The notes under the pieces are model-generated. The model did not search any database. It had not been told where the DNA came from and worked only from the letters and a program-made list of their open reading frames with translations. Below are positions 1 to 4,850 of a DNA stretch of 5,875 nt, piece by piece. The DNA is from Chloroflexia bacterium. GTDB taxonomy: Bacteria > Chloroflexota > Chloroflexia > Thermomicrobiales > JALYUS01. The stretch covers positions 1 through 5,875 of the forward strand of contig JAICJW010000293.1 of NCBI GenBank assembly GCA_025928215.1. Direction: 5' to 3'. Both the position numbers and the translations under genes were made by a program. Every line of letters starts with the position of its first letter. The first letter of the stretch is position 1.

Positions 1-3
1 CAT

Positions 4-33
4 CCGCCGTAGCGGTACTTGCCACTACGCCGG
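4..33. repeat. Imperfect inverted repeat around a putative -35 box
   Basis: CCGCCGTAG (4-12) is followed after 12 nt by CTACGCCGG (25-33). The arms pair at 8 of 9 positions, with five contiguous pairs next to the loop. The loop contains TTGCCA, the candidate -35 box for the peptidase gene. No T-run follows on either strand within the window, so a terminator reading is weak. An operator is possible but is only inferred from position. Confidence 0.35.
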
Positions 34-45
34 CAGGGATATAAT
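19..45 (+). promoter_or_regulatory. Candidate sigma-70-type promoter for the M14 peptidase gene
   Basis: TATAAT at 40-45 is a perfect -10 consensus. TTGCCA at 19-24 matches the -35 consensus at 5 of 6 positions, but the spacer is only 15 bp, shorter than the usual 16-18. Transcription would begin near position 52, which leaves only about 8 nt before the GTG at 60. The message would then be almost leaderless, consistent with the lack of any Shine-Dalgarno site there. Confidence 0.5.
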
Positions 46-59
46 TACCACTGGCGTCG

Positions 60-2552
60 GTGAAGCCTGTCGTAACAGACACCTTTACAACAGCCCCTGA
101 GATGGGCGCGGCGCTTGTAGATGTCGCAGCGCGCCTCGGTATCGAGACGGCAGGATTGACCGTGCCGCTCTGCGCGCCCGTTGATCTTGGCGCGGCGGTG
201 CCGGTATTGATCGGCTCTGCGGCACCGGAAGGGGTACGTGGTGATCGCCCCTTTCTTCACGCTCTCAATGATGACCGGACCGCACTAATCATCGCGGGGG
301 AGACCGATGCGGCAACCGGCATGATGCTTCATCGGTTGGCCCATGCACCGGTGACTGAAACTACCTTCCCGACTTTCGCGAAGCCCGCACCCGTCGCATC
401 AGCATCCTGGTCATGGGAATGGCAAGACCGAAGCGAGCGCGATGTGTTACTGGAAACAGCCCGTCAATTGCGCGCATCGCAACCCGGCGAGACGGCATGT
501 GAGGTATTGGTGCAAGTCAGTGAGCCTGCCGAGCAGCGCGCCGCCATCCGTGACGAACTGCGCGGCATTTTCCCGGCGGGCAGCACAATCACGGTGTTGC
601 CGGTGCATCACGCGGGGCGTGTCTGGCTGGAAGAGGTCGTCGCACCTGCCGCGAAGCTCTGCGAAGGGCTTGCCGCACTTGATATAACCTGTCGCCCGCT
701 GATGCCGCCGGACGACACGCCGTACCGTGATCTGCCGATTCGCTGGCTACAAGAGTGCTGGCCTGCCGACGAACTGATTGCACCCGTGCTTGGCCTGCCG
801 CTGGATCAGGTACACATCACGCTCGGCGCGGAGAACCATGACGAGATATATCGAGCGCGAGCGCTTGATGCCGCTGGCGCGACGCTTCGTGAATGGACCT
901 TCTCGCCTCACTGGTACACGCGATCTTTCCTCTCCGGTTTTCCGGAGCAGGGTCTTGTCCATGTCTGCACAGGGGGTGTCACTCTCCAGCATGAGGGCGG
1001 AGTCGTCCTCCATCAGGCAATGCCGACCGATCTTGACCGATTCTGGGATGCGTGGCAGCAGCAAGTCCTCCCCGCATTGCGCGACGTCGCTCTGACGAGC
1101 AACAATGGCAAACCGACCGCCGCCCGTCAACCCTTCTTCAATGAACTGCGCGTTGAAGTTTGGGTGAGCGAGCCGGAATACGCGCTCGGTATTCGCGAGG
1201 AGCGCGAATCGCCCGCCGAGGGATTGGCGGAGGACATCTACTTCAACACACTCGATTACTTCCACGAACTCGGCGTGCAGACGACGGGCGAACCGTGGGA
1301 CGAGCCGGGGCAGATCGTGCCGCTCATCCATGTCAGCGGTGCGCCGGGCGAGCCGCCGCGTGCGAAGGTGACGCTCCTGCGTTATGACACCGCGAAAACG
1401 ACGTACACGCCGGTTGCGGTCGCGCAGCGAGCAGCAGGCGTGGCGATGGACGAGATCGTGACGGGAGACAATCTGCCCAGCCTGCTCGCCTACGTCAATC
1501 AGTTACCCGGCGTGACGGTGCGTGATGTCGGGCGGTCGTATCGGGGACGGACGATTGCGGCAATCGAGGTCGTCAAGCCGGATGGGGCGGCGATACACTC
1601 GCGGACGAAACTGGCGGCGATCAAGCCGACGCACCTGATCGTCGCGCGGCACCACGCGAACGAGGTGGCGAGCACGACCGCCGCCTTCCGCTTCGTTGAA
1701 CTGCTCGCGACCGATCCGGCGATGATGCCGCTCCTCGACCGCTGCACCATCGTCGTCATCCCGGACGAGAACCCGGACGGAACGGCGCTTCACGCCATGC
1801 TGATGGCCGAGCATCCGACGTGGAAGCATCACGCCGCGCGGTACAACGCCGTCGGCGTCGAGTTCAGCAATCATATGGGTGATCCTGACACGATCTATGG
1901 TGAGGCACGCGTGCGCCCCCGCTTGATGCACGAATGGCGGCCCGATGTCATCACGGACAATCACGGCGTGCCGTCGCACGAGTGGTGGCAACCGTTCGCG
2001 GGCGGTCAGAACCCGCCCCGTTTCCGCATCTCCTACTGGCTCTGCCAGGCGCTGATCTACGGCATCTGCCGCTACCTGCCGGACGCGCCGCACGCCGATT
2101 TCGCGGCGGCGATGCGCGAGGCTGTGACGCGTGCCATTGCGGCGGAACCGGATCTCGCGGCGGCGAACGCGATCTACGCCGAGCGATACGCGCGCTGGGG
2201 CCATCAGTACGTGCCGGAGAAGTTCCCCGCGACCTATCACGGCGACATGCTCTGGTTCTTTGGCCCGCTCGATACCCCGCCGGACACTCCGCCGCGCGGC
2301 ATCGCGATGCGCGAGCCGAAAATGGTCTCCGCCGCCTGGGTGACGGAGGTGATTGATGAGACGGCGCGGGGCGCGCATCTCGCCCTCGTCGCGAAGGCGC
2401 ACCTGACCGCGAACATCGCCCTGACCCGGATGATGGCCGACCATGCGCCGCCTGTCGCCTTCTCCGCGACGCCACTCCCCGGCGGCCGTGTTCATCACCG
2501 CCTCCACCGCATGCGCCCGTTGCCCGCACCATCCGGGAAGGCGGAACAATGA
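60..2552 (+). CDS. M14-family zinc metallocarboxypeptidase-like protein, long N-terminal region
   Basis: Predicted zinc peptidase of the M14 (carboxypeptidase A-like) clan, which removes C-terminal residues or cleaves amide-linked amino acids. The catalytic domain lies at about residues 470-770. It shows the zinc pair HANE (H532, E535) after a hydrophobic strand, NPDG at 571-574, and DNHG with H635 as the likely third zinc ligand. The 100-residue gap from E535 to H635 suits the family. The catalytic Glu cannot be placed with certainty; it may lie in the stretch 752-767. Residues 1 to about 460 match no domain I can name; 74-95 (IIAGETDAATGMMLHRLA) looks like a strand-loop-helix unit. There is no signal peptide or membrane segment, so it is probably cytoplasmic. 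An in-frame stop at 42-44 limits the start to GTG 60 (used here) or ATG 102, neither with a clear ribosome site. Its TGA overlaps the next gene's ATG. M14 assignment is firm; the substrate is unknown. Confidence 0.85.
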   Translation: MKPVVTDTFTTAPEMGAALVDVAARLGIETAGLTVPLCAPVDLGAAVPVLIGSAAPEGVRGDRPFLHALNDDRTALIIAGETDAATGMMLHRLAHAPVTETTFPTFAKPAPVASASWSWEWQDRSERDVLLETARQLRASQPGETACEVLVQVSEPAEQRAAIRDELRGIFPAGSTITVLPVHHAGRVWLEEVVAPAAKLCEGLAALDITCRPLMPPDDTPYRDLPIRWLQECWPADELIAPVLGLPLDQVHITLGAENHDEIYRARALDAAGATLREWTFSPHWYTRSFLSGFPEQGLVHVCTGGVTLQHEGGVVLHQAMPTDLDRFWDAWQQQVLPALRDVALTSNNGKPTAARQPFFNELRVEVWVSEPEYALGIREERESPAEGLAEDIYFNTLDYFHELGVQTTGEPWDEPGQIVPLIHVSGAPGEPPRAKVTLLRYDTAKTTYTPVAVAQRAAGVAMDEIVTGDNLPSLLAYVNQLPGVTVRDVGRSYRGRTIAAIEVVKPDGAAIHSRTKLAAIKPTHLIVARHHANEVASTTAAFRFVELLATDPAMMPLLDRCTIVVIPDENPDGTALHAMLMAEHPTWKHHAARYNAVGVEFSNHMGDPDTIYGEARVRPRLMHEWRPDVITDNHGVPSHEWWQPFAGGQNPPRFRISYWLCQALIYGICRYLPDAPHADFAAAMREAVTRAIAAEPDLAAANAIYAERYARWGHQYVPEKFPATYHGDMLWFFGPLDTPPDTPPRGIAMREPKMVSAAWVTEVIDETARGAHLALVAKAHLTANIALTRMMADHAPPVAFSATPLPGGRVHHRLHRMRPLPAPSGKAEQ

Positions 2553-3094
2553 ATGACCCGGCGTGTATCAGCTTCCGGCGGATGGCGATGGATGACTTGC
2601 CGCTGATGCATCGCTGGCTCCAAACACCCCATGTGCTGGAATGGTGGTGGGGCGGCGTCGCGCCATCGTGCGAGGCGGTGGCGGAGAAATACGGGCCACG
2701 CATCCGAGGTGATGAGCCGACGGATTGCTATTTCATTCTCTCCGCGGAGCAACCGATCGGCTACATCCAGACCTATATGATCCGCGATCACCCGGAGTAT
2801 GCCGCGCTTGTGGATACGGACGCGAACGCGGCGGGTGTGGATCTCTTCATCGGGGAGGCTGAGTATCTCCACAAAGAGTTTGGCAGCCACATCCTGCGCG
2901 CCTTCCTGCGTGCAATCATCTTCGGCGCGGGCGATGCGACGAGTTGCGTCATCGGGCCGAGCGAGGCGAACCGGATCGCCATACGTGCCTACGAGAAGGC
3001 GGGCTTCCGTTACTTCAAGACGGTTCCCTCGCCCAACGAACCGACACCGGAATACCTGATGCGCATCACGCGTGCGGACATGCTCGGTAGATGA
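2549..3094 (+). CDS. GNAT acetyltransferase, AAC(6')-Ib-like
   Basis: Acetyl-CoA-dependent N-acetyltransferase of 181 residues, the usual size for aminoglycoside 6'-N-acetyltransferases and their siderophore-type relatives. Similarity recalled from AAC(6')-Ib covers the whole chain: the HVLEWWWGG segment (28-36), PIGYIQTY (69-76), VDLF with D98 at the position of the catalytic Asp, the acetyl-CoA loop at about 107-116, and the motif-B stretch PSEANRIAIRAYEKAGF (137-153). The acetyl-CoA loop reads HKEFGSH, so the first Gly of the usual R/Q-x-x-G-x-G/A motif is not in its normal place. The ATG overlaps the upstream TGA (ATGA). AAGG at 2538-2541 inside the peptidase gene can serve as ribosome site with 7-nt spacing, so translational coupling is likely. 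Whether it acts on aminoglycosides, a polyamine, a hydroxamate or a peptide product cannot be told from sequence. Confidence 0.85.
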   Translation: MNDPACISFRRMAMDDLPLMHRWLQTPHVLEWWWGGVAPSCEAVAEKYGPRIRGDEPTDCYFILSAEQPIGYIQTYMIRDHPEYAALVDTDANAAGVDLFIGEAEYLHKEFGSHILRAFLRAIIFGAGDATSCVIGPSEANRIAIRAYEKAGFRYFKTVPSPNEPTPEYLMRITRADMLGR

Positions 3095-3218
3095 TGGCAG
3101 TAATTGTGCGCGTGATGCGTAAAGTGACGTAAGATAGCGGCGTGCCGTGTGGAGCGGCATCAATGCGGATGCGGTGGGGCAGCGTGGCCCCGCGGACGTG
3201 ATAGAGGAGCGGCAGCAA
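3095..3218 (+). other. Intergenic region ahead of the cupredoxin gene with two small hairpins
   Basis: This 124-bp gap holds a perfect 5-bp stem TGCCG/CGGCA (3143-3147 and 3155-3159, 7-nt loop) and a GC-only stem GGGGC/GCCCC (3176-3180 and 3187-3191, 6-nt loop). Neither is followed by T residues, so neither is a convincing terminator. A weak promoter may exist: TTGTGC at 3104-3109 and TAAGAT at 3130-3135, but the 20-bp spacer is too long. The similar stretches GTGATGCGTAA (3113-3123) and GTGACGTAA (3124-3132) lie side by side. Whether the cupredoxin gene has its own promoter or relies on read-through is open. Confidence 0.35.
3204..3209 (+). promoter_or_regulatory. Ribosome binding site fixing the cupredoxin start
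   Basis: GAGGAG lies 9 nt before ATG 3219. It favours this start over the in-frame GTG at 3147, which has no such site and would add 24 hydrophilic residues ahead of the membrane anchor. Confidence 0.7.
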
Positions 3219-3731
3219 ATGCGGAGCACGACAACGAAGCGCAGCGTGGGCGGTCTGGTTGCCTTTGTGATCGGGCTAGGCGCCACCATGGTGCTGGTCA
3301 TTGGCGCGTTGGTCGTCGGCAGCGGTGCCCCGGCGGCATTCGTGACCGCAGTTCCCGTCGCCGGCAGTAGCGCGGCGGCGGGCAGCGCGGCGGCGGGTTC
3401 GGATCAACCGGCGCCTGCCGGTGACAACGCGATCAATTTCGTTGAGAAGGACTTCGCGATCGCGATGGATAAGTCCACGATCAAGGCGGGTTCGATCACC
3501 TTCAACATCAAGAACATTGGCCCCTCACCGCACAACATCGGGATCACCAAAGAGGCTGATTCGAGCAAAGGCGGCGGCATCACCGGCCCGGTCATCAAGG
3601 ACAGCGCCACGATTGATCCGGGCAAGACGACCTCGATCACCGTTGATCTTCAGCCCGGCGCTTACAACGTTGTCTGTACCGTTCCCGGCCATGTGCAACT
3701 CGGCATGATTATGAAACTGACGGTGCAATAG
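3219..3731 (+). CDS. Membrane-anchored cupredoxin (type-1 copper protein)
   Basis: A 170-residue blue-copper electron carrier of the plastocyanin/sulfocyanin type, expected outside the membrane. R2, K7 and R8 precede a single hydrophobic segment at about 10-34, giving an N-in/C-out anchor or uncleaved signal. A low-complexity Ala/Gly/Ser linker (about 49-61) and a short Pro-rich stretch follow. The cupredoxin domain spans about 70-170. The copper ligands are visible: H105 in PSPHNIGI, then C153, H158 and M163 in CTVPGHVQLGM (Cys-x4-His-x4-Met). The start is set by GAGGAG at 3204-3209. The downstream neighbour is a convergent peroxiredoxin gene only 14 bp away. It probably shuttles electrons between membrane or periplasmic-side redox partners, but no partner oxidase or reductase lies in the window, so its role is open. 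Family assignment is strong. Confidence 0.9.
   Translation: MRSTTTKRSVGGLVAFVIGLGATMVLVIGALVVGSGAPAAFVTAVPVAGSSAAAGSAAAGSDQPAPAGDNAINFVEKDFAIAMDKSTIKAGSITFNIKNIGPSPHNIGITKEADSSKGGGITGPVIKDSATIDPGKTTSITVDLQPGAYNVVCTVPGHVQLGMIMKLTVQ
3369..3398 (+). repeat. Two-copy 15-bp tandem repeat coding the SAAAG linker
   Basis: AGCGCGGCGGCGGGC (3369-3383) is followed directly by AGCGCGGCGGCGGGT (3384-3398), with one difference in 15. In frame it encodes SAAAG twice (residues 51-60 of the cupredoxin). The near identity at DNA level points to a recent slippage duplication that lengthened the flexible linker. Confidence 0.7.
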
Positions 3732-3745
3732 CCCAATCCCGCTTG

Positions 3746-4207
3746 CTAGGCGTGCGCCATGCCACGCAGGGCGTCGAGCGCCTCGTGATGATCGCGCGCG
3801 TTGCCGGCAGGGTTATGAACGGTGTAGACAATCGTGCCGTCCGGGGCGATCACGACCGTCAGCCGCTCGGAGAAGGCCATCTCTTCATTCCACGAGCCGT
3901 ACAGGCGCGCGACTTCGCCTTTCATGTCCGCGAGCAGATCGTGTTTGATGCCGTTGGCTTCGATGAATGCCTTGTGGGTATGGCGGCTGTCCCGGCTGAT
4001 GCCCAGCACGACCGCGCCCGCCTCAGCGAAGGCGCTGTCGTCGTCGCGGATCGCGCAGAGTTCCGTGGTACAGATACCGGAGAAATCGAGCGGATAGAAA
4101 ACGAGGACGACCGGCTTGCCGCGCAGCGCGGAGAGCGTCACGTCCTCGTTATCCTGATTCTTGAGCGTAAAATCGGGGGCTTTCTCACCGACGTTGACGT
4201 TTGCCAT
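3746..4207 (-). CDS. Peroxiredoxin, AhpC/TSA superfamily, AhpE/Bcp-like
   Basis: Thiol peroxidase that reduces hydrogen peroxide and organic hydroperoxides in the cytoplasm. At 153 residues it has the family's normal length. The opening VGEKAPDFTL is typical. The active-site motif PLDFSGIC (39-46) fits Pxxx(T/S)xxC, with peroxidatic C46 and S43; the supporting Arg is R115 in SERLTVVI. A second Cys, C51, gives the C-x4-C arrangement of Bcp-type enzymes, so an intramolecular disulfide is possible, whereas the overall sequence reads more like one-Cys AhpE. GGAGGAAGA lies 7 nt upstream of the ATG. The WYL-domain gene lies 92 bp upstream on the same strand with no clear promoter or terminator between, so co-transcription is likely. 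The stop codon is 14 bp from the convergent cupredoxin stop. Confidence 0.93.
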   Translation of the reverse strand: MANVNVGEKAPDFTLKNQDNEDVTLSALRGKPVVLVFYPLDFSGICTTELCAIRDDDSAFAEAGAVVLGISRDSRHTHKAFIEANGIKHDLLADMKGEVARLYGSWNEEMAFSERLTVVIAPDGTIVYTVHNPAGNARDHHEALDALRGMAHA

Positions 4208-4210
4208 GCC

Positions 4211-4219
4211 TCTTCCTCC
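4211..4219 (-). promoter_or_regulatory. Strong ribosome binding site of the peroxiredoxin gene
   Basis: Read on the minus strand this is GGAGGAAGA, with the GGAGG core (4215-4219) 7 nt from the ATG. It fixes the start at 4207 and is the strongest Shine-Dalgarno site in this operon, stronger than that of the upstream WYL gene. Confidence 0.75.
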
Positions 4220-4299
4220 GGGCTGTCATCATGCACCCGGCGTTTCCGGCGTGCGTCGGTATTCTTGAACCGCTGCCCGTCACGGAACATTCCCACGCC

Positions 4300-4632
4300 T
4301 TACGGCTCGATGATATGCGCGTCCGCGATGCGATCGCAGCGGAAGGTGCGGACGGCGCCACGGCGGCTGTCGTAGCCCCGGACAGCGACGTGCGCATCCT
4401 CCGTTATCCAGATGCGCTCAGGCCAGACGACACGGGCCGTGATTTGCCCATCGTCGCGCCGGTAGAGGATACAGACCGGCTCAGTCGCTTCCATCGCGCT
4501 CCAGAGCGTCGCCATCATCACCGGGTTGAGCCGCTCGCGTAGGATCGCCTCGGAGAGCGATACCGGCAGCGATGGGCGCACGGGCGGCGCTTCGGGCGTC
4601 AAATACATGAAATGAACCATCTCGGATGCCAT
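4300..4632 (-). CDS. Small standalone WYL-like domain protein
   Basis: A 110-residue protein whose C-terminal half (about 52-110) resembles the WYL domain, a small Sm-like beta fold that senses ligands or nucleic acid in many bacterial regulators. Supporting segments are ILYRRDDG (55-62), ARVVWPERIWI (66-76), and GYDSRRGAVRTFRCDRI (86-102), the last very like the RTFRLDRI end of WYL domains. The name-giving W-Y-L tripeptide is replaced, apparently by H81-V82-A83. There is no helix-turn-helix domain; residues 22-48 look helical, and 10-20 are Pro-rich. The start at 4632 has GAGGA at 4638-4642 with 5-nt spacing; Met5 and Met9 are alternatives. It is first in a likely operon with the peroxiredoxin and has a good promoter. 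A role as redox or nucleotide sensor is inference. WYL-like assignment is moderately sure. Confidence 0.7.
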   Translation of the reverse strand: MASEMVHFMYLTPEAPPVRPSLPVSLSEAILRERLNPVMMATLWSAMEATEPVCILYRRDDGQITARVVWPERIWITEDAHVAVRGYDSRRGAVRTFRCDRIADAHIIEP

Positions 4633-4699
4633 CTGTGTCCTCGACTCTCTTTTAACCTCTCCACATGGGCGAAACCTGCCATCATGCAGAAAATCTGTT

Positions 4700-4711
4700 C
4701 TACAACTGTAG
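4700..4711. promoter_or_regulatory. Operator-like palindrome at the WYL promoter
   Basis: CTACAACTGTAG is an inverted repeat with perfect 5-bp arms (4700-4704 and 4707-4711) around a 2-nt centre. It overlaps the downstream edge of the minus-strand -10 box and the expected transcription start near 4703. A bound repressor there would block initiation. No regulator is assigned. Confidence 0.4.
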
Positions 4712-4738
4712 TATACGAATCGGGGGTCAGGCAGTCAA
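4710..4738 (-). promoter_or_regulatory. Sigma-70-type promoter of the WYL-peroxiredoxin operon
   Basis: On the minus strand TTGACT (4738-4733) and TATACT (4715-4710) each match consensus at 5 of 6 positions and are separated by exactly 17 bp (4716-4732). Transcription should start near 4703, giving a leader of about 70 nt before the ATG at 4632. It is the best promoter in the window and directly follows the long palindrome at 4746-4783. Confidence 0.72.
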
Positions 4739-4745
4739 AATCGGA

Positions 4746-4783
4746 CGCCCCATTTGGCGCATCCCAATGCGCCAAATGGGGCG
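4746..4783 (-). terminator. Perfect 17-bp inverted repeat, probable terminator of the dimethylargininase-like gene
   Basis: CGCCCCATTTGGCGCAT (4746-4762) and its exact reverse complement (4767-4783) flank a 4-nt loop. On the minus strand the hairpin lies 67 bp after the stop of the dimethylargininase-like gene and is followed by TCCGATTTTGAC, a short T-run four bases on. That supports a rho-independent terminator, although the T-run is weak and displaced. On the + strand AAAAA follows instead. Each arm also contains CGCC-N6-GGCG, so two smaller hairpins can form. It could instead be a protein-binding site or a mobile palindromic repeat. Confidence 0.65.
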
Positions 4784-4823
4784 AAAAAGTGATGAAATTG
4801 AGCGTATCCTGTCGTTGCTGACC

Positions 4824-4848
4824 AGCGAGCGCCCCCTCATTGCTCGCT
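4824..4848. repeat. Inverted repeat just after the dimethylargininase-like gene
   Basis: AGCGAGC (4824-4830) and GCTCGCT (4842-4848) are perfect 7-bp arms around an 11-nt loop, 2 bp beyond the minus-strand stop codon at 4851. No T-run follows on the minus strand, so it is more likely a 3'-end RNA-stabilising hairpin than a terminator. The remaining bases of the 4633-4850 gap hold no gene that I can support. Confidence 0.5.
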
Positions 4849-4850
4849 AC

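Noticed and set aside
1..3. Possible divergent start codon (CAT) at the window edge
   Set aside because: Three bases at the edge, with no coding sequence visible, cannot support a gene.
932..947. Perfect 6-bp hairpin CTCCGG-TTTT-CCGGAG
   Set aside because: It is inside the peptidase coding sequence and has no T-run after it, so it is probably a chance codon-level palindrome.
1503..2549. 348-residue open frame opposite the peptidase gene
   Set aside because: Arg/His-rich composition typical of an antisense shadow; the + strand reading holds intact M14 motifs.
3147..3218. Longer cupredoxin start at GTG 3147
   Set aside because: No ribosome site, and it would place 24 hydrophilic residues before the membrane anchor; ATG 3219 has GAGGAG at 9-nt spacing.
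2495..3301. 268-residue minus-strand frame across the GNAT gene
   Set aside because: Antisense to a well-supported acetyltransferase and crosses an intergenic region; no domain or start signal.
4229..4258. GC-rich partial inverted repeat between the WYL and peroxiredoxin genes
   Set aside because: The arms pair only with bulges and no T-run follows, so it is not a supportable terminator.
3743..4375. 210-residue + strand frame over the peroxiredoxin
   Set aside because: Shadow of a clear peroxiredoxin with catalytic motif and strong ribosome site on the other strand.
4612..4821. 69-residue + strand frame in the gap before the dimethylargininase-like gene
   Set aside because: Runs through the promoter and the long palindrome, has no homology I recognise and no ribosome site.
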